A stretch of DNA of 64,000 nt, taken from positions 124,001 through 188,000 of the forward strand of contig CAXPZW010000011.1 in the NCBI GenBank assembly GCA_964221845.1. The letters run 5' to 3'. This DNA comes from CAXPZW01 sp964221845. GTDB lineage: Bacteria; Bacteroidota; Bacteroidia; Flavobacteriales_D; Sanyastnellaceae. The notes under the pieces were generated by a model that saw only the letters and a program-made list of their open reading frames with translations, was not told where the DNA came from and did no database searches. This document shows, one piece after another, positions 8,213-16,985 of the stretch. The translations under genes were made by a program, and so were the position numbers. Within the stretch, counting starts at the first letter, position 1, and each line of letters begins with the position of its first letter.

Positions 8213-8662
8213 CGCAGAGCGGAGCGCAAGCCATTCGTTCTCTTTGGAACGCATGAGTGCGGCATCTTCTTCTGTCTTGTCTTTGAAGCCGAGTAGATGC
8301 AGTACCCCGTGAATGATGACGCGATCGAGCTCGTCTTCTTCGTCCAAATCAAACACCAGGGCGTTGTCCATTACACGGTCCCAGGAGATGTACAATTCGC
8401 CTCCTATGAGCCCGTCATGAACGTCATCGAAGGTGATGATGTCGGTCAGTGTGTCGTGGTTCAGGAACTCGATGTTGATGGCATGCAGGGTCTCGTCGGT
8501 GACCGCTACGATGTTGATGCGGCCCAGTTCGCAGTCGTGGTGATCGATGCAACGTTCGATCCAGGCCGAGCGATCAGCGATGTGTTCAAAAGCAAAAGAG
8601 GGATGATCGGCGTGGAAGTGCACACCGGTTTCCGCCGGGTCGTGATCAGGCGTCAATGGCAT
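8210..8662 (-). CDS. ybeY: rRNA maturation endoribonuclease YbeY
   Basis: Metal-dependent RNase of 150 residues needed for 16S rRNA 3'-end maturation and ribosome quality control. The zinc motif region is HGVLHLLGFKD. Two histidines of the canonical HGxLHLxGYDH are kept, but the third ligand position is aspartate, followed by lysine. From memory this variant is usual in Bacteroidota, so it is probably a ligand swap rather than loss of function. The start overlaps the preceding HATPase gene by 17 bp, which points to translational coupling. The order DUF4175, HATPase, ybeY, mnmG looks like one transcriptional unit. Confidence 0.92.
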   Translation of the reverse strand: MPLTPDHDPAETGVHFHADHPSFAFEHIADRSAWIERCIDHHDCELGRINIVAVTDETLHAINIEFLNHDTLTDIITFDDVHDGLIGGELYISWDRVMDNALVFDLDEEDELDRVIIHGVLHLLGFKDKTEEDAALMRSKENEWLALRSA

Positions 8663-9059
8663 TGAACTCGATTTGAACGATGCGTCCGTCGTCGAGGAAT
8701 TCGCAGTTGTCTGCGAGGTTGCGCATCAGGAATACGCCGCGGCCGTTGGGCTTTTCGATGTTTTCCGGAGCGGTAGGGTCGGGGAGGTTGTCGTAATCGA
8801 AACCAGGGCCTTCATCCTCGATCTGGAAACGCAGGAAGGGACGCTCCACGATGCAGGTCACTTTGACCTCTTTTTCTGGATCGAGCTTGTTTCCGTGAAC
8901 CATGGCGTTGTTCACGGCCTCGGTCAGGGAGATCAAGATGTTTCCGTAGAAGTCTTCTTTGATGCTGTATGCTTCACAGACGTCGTCCACCATGCGTTCA
9001 GCGACGCTGATGTTTTCGGTCTTGGAAGGAAAGCTGATAACTCGCTGTGGTTCAGACAT
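8646..9059 (-). CDS. RsbW-like anti-sigma / Ser-Thr kinase-type HATPase
   Basis: A 137-residue stand-alone GHKL ATPase domain like RsbW or SpoIIAB, which bind sigma factors and phosphorylate anti-anti-sigma proteins. The N box reads EAVNNAMVHGN, the G1 box DEGPGFD, and the G2 box NGRGVFLM. There is no membrane segment or second domain. No anti-sigma antagonist or sigma gene is adjacent; instead it lies between the DUF4175 gene and ybeY, overlapping ybeY by 17 bp. The fold is clear; its partner cannot be named from this window. Confidence 0.85.
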   Translation of the reverse strand: MSEPQRVISFPSKTENISVAERMVDDVCEAYSIKEDFYGNILISLTEAVNNAMVHGNKLDPEKEVKVTCIVERPFLRFQIEDEGPGFDYDNLPDPTAPENIEKPNGRGVFLMRNLADNCEFLDDGRIVQIEFNAIDA

Positions 9060-9079
9060 TTGTGCGCGAAATAGGCCCG

Positions 9080-12000
9080 TTATTGCCCGTCCAATTTATT
9101 AAAATATTCGTTGACCTTCCCTTTGTAGTAGGGTTTGAGTGAAGGCGGCAGGGTGCGAAGCAGCTCTACTTCTTGCTCTTTGCGCTTGCGGTACTCTTCG
9201 TATTCCTCGGGCGTACTCACCGGTGCGTCGCGTGCTTCGGTGCTTCTGCGCTGGTTGTCTTGCTCGCGTTCGCGCTCGGCTTTTTCGCTTTTGAGCAGAC
9301 GTGAGACAATGTCTTGCTGGCGCTTGAGCGACTCCAAGGTGAGTTGCTTGTTGACCAGGTCGCGCTCTTGCTCTTCCATCTCCTTGGCGATCTCCTTGAG
9401 TTGGTTGCCGTTGCCCGAGCCGTCTTCGTTGAGCTGTTGGGCAAGCTTCTCTACTTCCTTGCGGATGGCTGACTGCTTGGCGGCCATTTGGGCCAATTCC
9501 TTGCTCATCTCACCGTTCTTGCCGGAGTTGTTTTCGCCCTTGTTGTAGCCCTCCATTTTTTGCTTCATCTGCTCCAGCTGTTTGCTGAGCTGTTGCTGCA
9601 TTTTTCGCACCTGGCTCGAGCTGGGTTTGGAGCCCATACCACCCGGCTTTTCGCAGTTGCCGGTCCCTGGTTTGTTGCACGAGGATTGCTGCTGCATTTG
9701 CTGCAAGGCTTCATCCAAGAGCAACGCCAAGTTGTTGAACGAGGTCATCACGTATTGCTGGTGGGTGGCCACCTCGCCGGTTTTGCGGTCGCCCATTTGG
9801 TCGAGGGCTTTGGCCATATGCTCGTTTACCAAGCCAATTTCGCGGTTGACCGCGGCTTGGAGTTGAATGATGCGCTTAGAGAGGGCAAACAGGCTGTCCT
9901 CCACCATCTTGGCGTCGTCCTTGAGTTTGCGTTGCCACTGGGCCTGCTTCACGTACTTGGGATCGTTGGGGTCGATGCCTTTGATGGACGCCATCAGGTC
10001 CTCCTCATCAAAGCTGAGGGTGATGATGTTCTCTAGCAGCGCGCGCAGGGCTTCCATGTCCTCTTCCATGCTCTCTTGCTCGCCGGCTTGCATGGCTTGG
10101 TCCATTTGTTGGGCCATCTGTTGCATTTGCTCAGCGGCCTTCTTTTGGGACTGAGAGGCTTTTTGCTGCTTGTCTTTTTCCAGCTGGTCAGAGCTCTCTT
10201 GCATTTCCTGCTCGATCTGCTCTTGTTGCTCTTCGGTGTCCGGCATGGAGTTGGGGTCCTCGAGCTCTTCGTTCATTTTCTCGAGTTCTTCCATCTCCTC
10301 TTTGAGCTCGTCAAACTTCTCGTTCAACTCATCTTGCTTCTCCTTGAGCTCGTCGTTCTTCTCTTTGTCTTCGTTTTGCTCGGTCTCCTCGGCGAGTTGT
10401 TCTTGCTCTTCAGCCAGCTTTTCGAGCTCGTCGATGGTCTCCTCCATCTTCTGTTCCCACTCCATCTGCTTGAACTGCTCCAAGGCGCGCTCGAGTTCTT
10501 TCTCGAGGTCTTCCTGGCTGAAGTCCATTTCCTGGAGTTGTTCTTGGATCTCGTTTTTGTCGAGTTCCTCCATCATGCGCTGGAGCTCCTCGTACATCTC
10601 ACGCATCTCCTCGGTCATGACTTCGTTCATCAGCTCTTGGAGTTGCTTTTGCTTTTCGAGGACGTCTTCGTTGGGTTGGTTGAACTCGTTTTGTTGCTGG
10701 TTTTTCTGCTGGTTTTTGCTGGCCAGCTGGTCTACCTTCTTTTGGAGCTCTTGTTGCTTTTTGAGCAGCTCTTCCAAGCGCTTCTTGTCTTGCCAGGTCA
10801 AGTCCTCCTTTTCCAGCAATTGGCGGCGAAGGTCTTCAAGGTCTTTGTTGAGCTTTTTGGCCTCGTCCAGGCTTTCTTCCAGCTCGTCTTTGATGTCTTC
10901 GCTTTGTTGGTCGCGGGCGTCTTTGAGCTCATCCACCGATGGTGCGTTGTACACCATGGTTCGCGAACGCGTGCTCTTGCTTCCGTGCACCCCGTCGTTG
11001 TCGTACACCTCAAAGTAGTAGCTCAAGGCTTGTCCGGGTTGGATGCCCAATTGCTTGACGTCGATGAAGTGGTAAAACTGCTCTGAAGTGTAGCCGCCGC
11101 TGAGGCCAAGCGGTTCGGTGATCCAATCTCCGCCGAGTCCGTCCTGGTCCTCAAAGCGGTAGTTGAAGGTGAGTTTGCGGAAGCCGTAGTCGTCCTGGAT
11201 CTCGCCGGTGAAGAAGCGCTGGTGCGCAGCGGTACTGTCTTCGGATTCCTGCACGCGGATTTGCGGGTAGCGGTCGGGCACCACCTGGATGCGGTAACTG
11301 AGTGAATCCGGGCTGTTCAGGAATTCGTTGCCCACGGTCACCGTGTAGTTGGTGTTGCCCATCAAGCGCTTGATGAGTCCGTAGCGGCCATCGCCTTGGT
11401 CCAGCACGTGGGCCAAGCTGTCGCCCATGCGCAGTTGGAACTTGTCGGTGTTGCGGGTGGTGAACAGCCATTGCGCCTCGGTGCCTTCGGGCACAACCAA
11501 ATCGCCATTGTTGGCCACGGTCTCGTCTTGTTGGCCAGTGTAGGCCGGAAAGTCCAGGGCGACCTCAAAGTTCAAGATCGAAGGGGTGGGCAGGGTTTCC
11601 AGAGTGTAGGTGTCGCTGTAAAAACCGGCGGCGTAAAACTGGAAGGGCGTGTCGCGCTGCACGTTGCGGAACGTGTAGCTGAAGTGTGACTTGTCGGCTT
11701 GCTCCAACTTGAACTGCTGGCCACCGCGCACCACGTACATCTTCTGCGGAACGGCGTCGCCGGAGACCTCAATGTTGACCGTGTAGTCTGCGTTTTGAGC
11801 GGTTTGCAAGGCGTCGTTCAGGACCTCGATTTGGTACGGCGCCACTGGGATGTTCTCCACAGTGTGGTTGACCAAGCGGTCGGTGGAATCCTTGAGTACG
11901 CTAGGTGCCGCCCAGAGCAGTACGGCAATGATCGCCAATGGAGGCAGTGCGTACTTGAGGTACTTGCGGTTCTCCCCAAAATCCACGGCGCTGGCAAAGG

Positions 12001-12424
12001 GCACCGGGCTCAAGGTGGAAATGCGTTGGTTGATCGAGGCGAGCAACATGGAGTTGTCGCCTGAAGTGTCAGACAGGTGTTTGAGCTGGAGGGTGTTGAG
12101 CAGTTTGTCGCGTACTTCTGGAAAATGCAGCCCCACGATTTCAGAGGCTTCTTCGTGCGATAGGGACTTGCCTAGGCGCATGAGTTTGGACAGTGGCAAA
12201 ATCAGGAAGCGCACCACCACACCCAAGGTCACTGCCACAAACGTCCAGAACAGGAAGGTACGGGTGCCGGTGCCGAATTCCCCAAAGTATTCCATGAGGG
12301 CCACCACCAGGTAAAATCCACCCACCAACGCCACGGCGTACAAGGCGCCGCGCAACATGCGGTTCAGGTAGTATTTACGGATGAATTCATCCAGCTTTCG
12401 CAGCAGGGTATCGTATCCACTCAT
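9080..12424 (-). CDS. DUF4175-type membrane protein with long charged coiled coil
   Basis: A 1114-residue protein. Two transmembrane segments lie near residues 24-45 and 55-75 and a third near 155-175. A beta-rich, probably periplasmic region follows to about residue 480. The rest is an extremely Glu-, Gln- and Lys-rich coiled coil (about 490-800) and a Gln-rich tail. This architecture matches the Bacteroidota DUF4175 family as I recall it; function is unknown. It is first in a minus-strand run with the HATPase, ybeY and mnmG genes, 20 bp from the next gene. The antisense of its low-complexity region gives long spurious Leu- and Ser-rich frames. Confidence 0.85.
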   Translation of the reverse strand: MSGYDTLLRKLDEFIRKYYLNRMLRGALYAVALVGGFYLVVALMEYFGEFGTGTRTFLFWTFVAVTLGVVVRFLILPLSKLMRLGKSLSHEEASEIVGLHFPEVRDKLLNTLQLKHLSDTSGDNSMLLASINQRISTLSPVPFASAVDFGENRKYLKYALPPLAIIAVLLWAAPSVLKDSTDRLVNHTVENIPVAPYQIEVLNDALQTAQNADYTVNIEVSGDAVPQKMYVVRGGQQFKLEQADKSHFSYTFRNVQRDTPFQFYAAGFYSDTYTLETLPTPSILNFEVALDFPAYTGQQDETVANNGDLVVPEGTEAQWLFTTRNTDKFQLRMGDSLAHVLDQGDGRYGLIKRLMGNTNYTVTVGNEFLNSPDSLSYRIQVVPDRYPQIRVQESEDSTAAHQRFFTGEIQDDYGFRKLTFNYRFEDQDGLGGDWITEPLGLSGGYTSEQFYHFIDVKQLGIQPGQALSYYFEVYDNDGVHGSKSTRSRTMVYNAPSVDELKDARDQQSEDIKDELEESLDEAKKLNKDLEDLRRQLLEKEDLTWQDKKRLEELLKKQQELQKKVDQLASKNQQKNQQQNEFNQPNEDVLEKQKQLQELMNEVMTEEMREMYEELQRMMEELDKNEIQEQLQEMDFSQEDLEKELERALEQFKQMEWEQKMEETIDELEKLAEEQEQLAEETEQNEDKEKNDELKEKQDELNEKFDELKEEMEELEKMNEELEDPNSMPDTEEQQEQIEQEMQESSDQLEKDKQQKASQSQKKAAEQMQQMAQQMDQAMQAGEQESMEEDMEALRALLENIITLSFDEEDLMASIKGIDPNDPKYVKQAQWQRKLKDDAKMVEDSLFALSKRIIQLQAAVNREIGLVNEHMAKALDQMGDRKTGEVATHQQYVMTSFNNLALLLDEALQQMQQQSSCNKPGTGNCEKPGGMGSKPSSSQVRKMQQQLSKQLEQMKQKMEGYNKGENNSGKNGEMSKELAQMAAKQSAIRKEVEKLAQQLNEDGSGNGNQLKEIAKEMEEQERDLVNKQLTLESLKRQQDIVSRLLKSEKAEREREQDNQRRSTEARDAPVSTPEEYEEYRKRKEQEVELLRTLPPSLKPYYKGKVNEYFNKLDGQ

Positions 12425-12596
12425 ATCTGTAGCTCCCGGGTTGAACGAAAACGCGGCCCGTGGGTTTCGGCGTGTTATTCACCAAAATGCAGGCCTCTGT
12501 GTAAAAGTAACGAAAGGGGCCGCCGTGTGCGCATCACAAGAGCCTCGCAAACGGCCCAAATCGTCCGAATTAACGGTTTTTACACCCGCTGTGGGG

Positions 12597-14336
12597 TCAC
12601 TGCACCACAACGCGGCTGCGCACGGCTCCTTTGGCTGTTTCTGCCTCCAACAGGTACACCCCAGGCGTCCATCCGTTCAGGTTGAGCTGGTGGCGCGTTC
12701 CCGGTGTGGGCACTTCCAACACCACAGCGCCGGTGAGGCTGAGTACCCGCAAAGCGCGGGCAGGCGCATCGAGCTCCACGTGAAGCCAGTCGTTAACCGG
12801 GTTCGGATACATATGCATACGCACGCTGTACTCCTGAACACCAACTTGCACGGTGTACACTTCGGTGGTAAACGTACAACCGTAATCGGTGGTGATGGTT
12901 ACGGCATAGTTGCCTGGTGTGGTGGCCGGCAAGGTGTGGCCGGTCTCTCCATCGACCTCCAGTCCATTGAAAAACCAGGTGTAGGTGGCCATACCTGGTG
13001 CCGCAGAGAGGGTTTCTCCGTCCCAGTTGAGGGCGAATTCAGGACAGATCACGATAGGCTCTATCCAACCGGTACAGCCAAAGCTGTTGGTCAATTCGGC
13101 TTGATAGACTCCCCAACCATTCAGCGGCACAGCCAGTGGGTTGTCTACAGCTAAGGTGTCGTCATTCAGCAACCAGAGGCCGCTGGTGATTTCAGGATCA
13201 AGGACATATGCTGTGTCATTTTGGACGAGCAGTTCGAGTTCGGGCAAGGGGAATACTTGCACATCCACCGTGTCGTTGACCACTGTTACAGGCACCAATG
13301 CCATGGAAACAAAGCCGTTACTGCCGCTGGGGTCGGCGGAGGCGAAGGCTTGAATGCCTTCGGTGAGAGAGATGGATGCCGCACCCAAGTAGTCGTCGGA
13401 AGAGCCAAACGGAGCACCGTTGTCTTGGTCCCAAATTTGAAGACTGTATGGCGGATTGGGGAGGTCTACCGAAAGATCAGACCAATTGCCATCATTTTGA
13501 TCAATGATGACACTGCTGGTGAACACCGGGTTATTGGCGGCGTCCAAGAGCACAAAGTAGGGGTCGGGGCTGAAGAGTGTGGTGAGCTCTTCAATGTCGC
13601 CAGACCAACCACCAGCCAGAGAGGTTAAGGAGACCTCGGTAAGTTGCCAGGAAGACACAACTGTTTCCAGTGTTACCGAGTAATTGCCGGGGGCAGTATA
13701 ACTCTGAGTGGGTGGTGAGAATTGGTTGGAGGTGTTGCCATTGCCAAAGTCCCAGTTCCAAGAGGTGGGGTTGGGCGCGCCGTCAATGAAGGCTTCGAAA
13801 TCCACATCCAATGTGCCGCAACCAGCCACAGCGCTTGCTGAAAACGAAGTTGTACCTGAAGCGCCGGGATCCACAGAAAAAGGGCGAGAAAAGGATTGGG
13901 TGGCTGTGATGGGAATGCCAAAAACAGAGGTGCTTACGAGCGCGGTGATGGTAATGGTGTAATCACCGGGTAAAATCGGGGTTCCACACAAGGTGGCGCA
14001 CCCGAGGTTGTCCCCTTCGGAGGGGTAGAAAACACCATCCGCACTTGACAGGGTAAAGTTGATGCCTAACGGCAGCCCCACTACCGAGGTAACAGTGACT
14101 TGGTTAAGTGTGGCCGGGATGCCTGTGTCGGGATCGGTAAATTCCGCAGGCAGGAAAAAGGTAAGGACCTCTTCGTAGTAGCTGTTGGCCGTGGCTGTGG
14201 GAATTACCTCCGGGCAAATCGTGGGAAAACCGTCGGGAGAAATACAACCTTCATCAGGTGTGCAGTCCGGACACTGTGCTCCTAGCCAGCCCGAAAGCAG
14301 CATAAGCAGGGAAGAAATGACAATACGCGTGTTCAT
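12597..14336 (-). CDS. Secreted PKD-domain protein with T9SS type A sorting domain
   Basis: A 579-residue exported protein. A signal peptide covers residues 1-20 (ending GAQ), followed by a Cys-rich stretch. A PKD domain is recognisable around WDFGNGNTSNQFSPP. A C2-like calcium-binding region may follow (about 215-330). The last 75 residues form a type A T9SS sorting domain with the MYPNPVNDWLHVEL entry motif and a GVYLLEAET strand. T9SS substrates are exported through the Sov (SprA) channel and anchored or released at the surface. It is divergent from the EamA transporter gene. The substrate or ligand is unknown. Confidence 0.9.
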   Translation of the reverse strand: MNTRIVISSLLMLLSGWLGAQCPDCTPDEGCISPDGFPTICPEVIPTATANSYYEEVLTFFLPAEFTDPDTGIPATLNQVTVTSVVGLPLGINFTLSSADGVFYPSEGDNLGCATLCGTPILPGDYTITITALVSTSVFGIPITATQSFSRPFSVDPGASGTTSFSASAVAGCGTLDVDFEAFIDGAPNPTSWNWDFGNGNTSNQFSPPTQSYTAPGNYSVTLETVVSSWQLTEVSLTSLAGGWSGDIEELTTLFSPDPYFVLLDAANNPVFTSSVIIDQNDGNWSDLSVDLPNPPYSLQIWDQDNGAPFGSSDDYLGAASISLTEGIQAFASADPSGSNGFVSMALVPVTVVNDTVDVQVFPLPELELLVQNDTAYVLDPEITSGLWLLNDDTLAVDNPLAVPLNGWGVYQAELTNSFGCTGWIEPIVICPEFALNWDGETLSAAPGMATYTWFFNGLEVDGETGHTLPATTPGNYAVTITTDYGCTFTTEVYTVQVGVQEYSVRMHMYPNPVNDWLHVELDAPARALRVLSLTGAVVLEVPTPGTRHQLNLNGWTPGVYLLEAETAKGAVRSRVVVQ

Positions 14337-14382
14337 GCCCTAAAGTTAAGTGGTTAATTCGTGGTACTCAACACACCCCGCC

Positions 14383-15291
14383 ATGGCAACCAAAACCTCC
14401 GCGCGCAGCTTGATCATGCTGCATGTGATTGTGCTGATTTTTGGCTTCACCGGCATCTTGGGCAAAGAGATCCAACAGGACTCGGCATTCATTGTGCTGC
14501 TGCGCACCGCCATCGGTGCGGCGGGCATAGCGTTTTTCATGTTTGTGCTGCGTCCCAGCCGGGCCAAGGGCTTCAAGTGGCACTGGCCCACTGCGCTGGT
14601 AGGGCTGATCATTGCCGCGCACTGGATCACCTTTTTTGAATCCATCAAAGTCTCCAAGGTTTCGGTGGCCTTGGCCGTGATTGCCTCGGGCGCCATGTTT
14701 GTGGCTCTGTTGAATCCGCTGATTCGACGCAAGCCCTTTACCTGGACCGAGTTGGTGCTTGGTGGGCTAGCGGTGGTGGGCATCGTGCTGATTTTTGGGT
14801 TTGAAACCGGCTACACGTTGGGCATCATTCTGGGCCTGATTTCGGCAGCGCTTGCGGCCACCTTTACCGTGCTCAATGCGCAATTGGTGGAACAGGGCAA
14901 ACCGCTCCACATTTCGTTGCAGGAGTTGTCGTTGGGCTGCGCCGGAGTGCTGGTGTACCTGCTCGTGCGTGACGGGGCGGACTTTTGGCCCGAAACCATC
15001 ACCGCATGGGACTGGACCAACCTGTTGGTATTGGGGGTGGTGGCCACCTCTTTTGCCTTTGTGGTCAGCGTGGATGTGATGCGCGAAATCAGCCCGTTCA
15101 CCGTGGCTTTGACCATCAACTTGGAGCCGGTATACACCATCATCCTGGCCTTGGCCATCTACGGCGAAGAGGAGCACATGTCGGGCGGGTTCTACTTGGG
15201 CACCGCCGTGCTGTTGTGCACCGTCTTTTTGCAGACCGTCCTCAACCGCCGCAAGAAATCAGCGGCCGAAGCAGTATCCCAAGCGCAGTGA
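14383..15291 (+). CDS. EamA/DMT-superfamily membrane transporter
   Basis: A 302-residue inner-membrane protein with ten predicted helices arranged as two EamA repeats (about residues 8-135 and 145-285), as in drug/metabolite and amino-acid exporters. The ATG at 14383 is chosen because the first helix follows directly; an in-frame ATG 33 bp upstream would add a polar extension. The 3' end overlaps the convergent beta-barrel gene by 33 bp. No neighbouring pathway indicates the substrate. Confidence 0.88.
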   Translation: MATKTSARSLIMLHVIVLIFGFTGILGKEIQQDSAFIVLLRTAIGAAGIAFFMFVLRPSRAKGFKWHWPTALVGLIIAAHWITFFESIKVSKVSVALAVIASGAMFVALLNPLIRRKPFTWTELVLGGLAVVGIVLIFGFETGYTLGIILGLISAALAATFTVLNAQLVEQGKPLHISLQELSLGCAGVLVYLLVRDGADFWPETITAWDWTNLLVLGVVATSFAFVVSVDVMREISPFTVALTINLEPVYTIILALAIYGEEEHMSGGFYLGTAVLLCTVFLQTVLNRRKKSAAEAVSQAQ

Positions 15292-16014
15292 CCCCCCCAC
15301 CGATGGGCCAAACGAAGACTCCGATCCGTTGACCGTGGGCTCAGGGCTGTCCACCGAGTTGGGGTCTTGGGGGTTCTCTCTCAGCTGGTATCCGCGGGCG
15401 TTGGAGAAGGTGGTTTCGGTGTCCTTGTAGTTGGTGCGGTCAAACACCAGTCCGAACTCCACACCCAAGTAGATGTAATCGGCAAAGTAGAAATCTGCGC
15501 CGGTCACCGCACCCAGGCCAAAGCGCGAGTACGGGGTGGTTTCGATGGTGCTCCAGTTGCTCCAGTTGGCGGGGTTGGCCACGTTGGCTTCGTCCACCGG
15601 CCCCCAGGTTTCCACCGAGGTGGAGCTGTTGCCACTTCCCCACAACAAAAACGCACCGATGTACGGCGAAAGGCGATCTGCGCCATCAAAGTGGAGCTCC
15701 ACACCCGGGGCGAGCGAGAAGTCAAACGACTTGTCTACCTGCAACACAGGGTCGGAGTTGGAGGCCTCTCCGTTGACCTGTTCGCCGGCTTGGAAGAGCA
15801 CGGTTTCGGTGTTGGAGCTGGCAATGTTGAATTGGCCGCGGAAGCAGAAGTTGTCTTCGGTGAAGAAGCGCATTTTGATGCCGTTGACGCTTAGCGGGAC
15901 ATCGCTCGCGGGGGTGAAGTTGAGTTCGGCAACCACCGCGCCGTCGTTTTGTTTTTGGGCAAACAAGGCGGTGGAGAACAGGGCTACGGCCCCAAGTGCG
16001 ATCAGCTTTTTCAT
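15259..16014 (-). CDS. Outer-membrane beta-barrel protein
   Basis: A 251-residue exported protein. A signal peptide covers residues 1-20 (MKKLIALGA to LFAQ), which fixes the start at 16014 although the frame is open further upstream. The body alternates hydrophobic and polar residues and has tyrosine/glycine-rich strands such as YIYLGVEFGLVFD. It ends with an aromatic-containing strand (LRLGYCFGR), typical of small outer-membrane barrels of the OmpW or porin-like kind. A strong terminator hairpin on the same strand ends only 25 bp before the start codon, which is odd (see findings). Function is unknown. Confidence 0.75.
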   Translation of the reverse strand: MKKLIALGAVALFSTALFAQKQNDGAVVAELNFTPASDVPLSVNGIKMRFFTEDNFCFRGQFNIASSNTETVLFQAGEQVNGEASNSDPVLQVDKSFDFSLAPGVELHFDGADRLSPYIGAFLLWGSGNSSTSVETWGPVDEANVANPANWSNWSTIETTPYSRFGLGAVTGADFYFADYIYLGVEFGLVFDRTNYKDTETTFSNARGYQLRENPQDPNSVDSPEPTVNGSESSFGPSVGGSLRLGYCFGR

Positions 16015-16039
16015 TGCAGGGAGTTTGTTGACGGGTAAG

Positions 16040-16075
16040 AAAACAAAAAGGGAGGCGCTGTGCATAGCGTCTCCC
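16040..16075 (-). terminator. Strong Rho-independent terminator on the minus strand
   Basis: On the minus strand, GGGAGACGCT pairs with AGCGCCTCCC (ten positions, one A-C mismatch) around a 6-base loop, followed immediately by TTTTTGTTTT. It ends 25 bp upstream of the beta-barrel start codon. It should stop transcripts arriving from glmS and the AT-rich island, or act as a leader attenuator for the barrel gene. Confidence 0.75.
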
Positions 16076-16249
16076 CGAAAGTTGTTCAGCCGTTCTGGCA
16101 ATCCTATTCCACGGCGAAAAACATATTAGAGGTGGGTACACTCCCTATCTGACTTTCAATCTTCGATGGAAAAAGAACCTTAGAGAAAGGTATTGGGATG
16201 TTACCCAGTGAAAAACAAAAGGAAATAGAAAGAAAAGTGAAGGAGAACT

Positions 16250-16485
16250 ATGGAAGATAAACTACTGACTAAATACGAATTGATGGATTACCTCAACATC
16301 AGTAGAAGACACTTTGAGAAATTTGTTATTGAAGAGAAACTCCCCATCATCAAAATAAGAGGTATATGAGGTTATCAGACCTTCATCGATATCTGAATAC
16401 CAAAATGATTAATAAACCTCAGGAGATTACTCAGGAATCACATCCTGAGAACGACTTCCAGTTGAAGAACATATGGAGTAAATAA
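16250..16485 (+). pseudogene. Frame-broken excisionase-type helix-turn-helix protein
   Basis: The first frame (ATG at 16250) encodes 39 residues beginning MEDKLLTKYELMDYLNISRR and stops at 16367-16369. A second frame, opening with an ATG at 16366 that overlaps this stop as ATGA, continues with RLSDLHRYLNTK and ends at 16485. Joined, the two match the helix_turn_helix_17 / excisionase pattern, in which an EvaeyLgvSrr-type recognition helix is followed by a KLPxIKIRG-type wing and a second short helix. One surplus base near 16360 accounts for the break. It may be a decayed gene, a sequencing indel, or two coupled small ORFs. Phage and integrative elements often carry such proteins to control excision. 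Confidence 0.5.
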
Positions 16486-16884
16486 ATGAGGTTAAATGAA
16501 TTCAGATTTGAGAATGATATAGAATCAATGATTGATGAGTTTGGAATACTCTCAGATAAGATTGATAAGGTAAAGATGGAATTGAAAGAACTTTCAAACC
16601 GATACGAAGAGATTGAAGGAGAGTTACGACCAATGATGGAACAACTCCATATTCAGAATAAGAAATCCATTCAAACAAAGAAGTGTTTGGTAACTCTGAA
16701 AAGATTGGGATATAATAGAGAGAACTTCAAATACAAAGAGAGTTTTGAAAAACCACTTACCAAAGTGAATCAACAAACCAAAAGGGTATTGGAAGACATC
16801 CTACAATCTACTAAAACAGTAAGTAGAGTAGTATCTACCATTGGTGTTCAGAGAATGGATGAAATCTCTCTGAAATCGATGTGA
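16486..16884 (+). CDS. Hypothetical coiled-coil protein of the AT-rich island
   Basis: A 132-residue protein not recognised as any family. Residues about 5-60 form a charged heptad-like coiled coil (region DKIDKVKMELKELSNRYEEI), followed by a basic segment. The ATG follows the previous stop codon with no gap (TAAATG), suggesting coupled translation with the helix-turn-helix gene. Lys, Glu, Ile and Asn content and AT-rich codons match the island, not the rest of the window. A phage or integrative-element accessory role is plausible but not shown. Confidence 0.55.
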   Translation: MRLNEFRFENDIESMIDEFGILSDKIDKVKMELKELSNRYEEIEGELRPMMEQLHIQNKKSIQTKKCLVTLKRLGYNRENFKYKESFEKPLTKVNQQTKRVLEDILQSTKTVSRVVSTIGVQRMDEISLKSM

Positions 16885-16985
16885 CTGAAGTTGGTATCTC
16901 CCTTCAAGAAACTCTTCAATAGGTTGAAGTTGAATACTAAGAGAATAGATGGGTTGAATGGGTTGTTGAAGAGGATGGCAAACAG

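Noticed and set aside
10076..11086. 336-codon Leu/Phe-rich plus-strand frame that looks like a membrane protein
   Set aside because: It is the reverse of the Glu/Gln/Lys-rich coiled coil of the DUF4175 gene; GAG/CAG/AAG codons read backwards as CTC/CTG/CTT.
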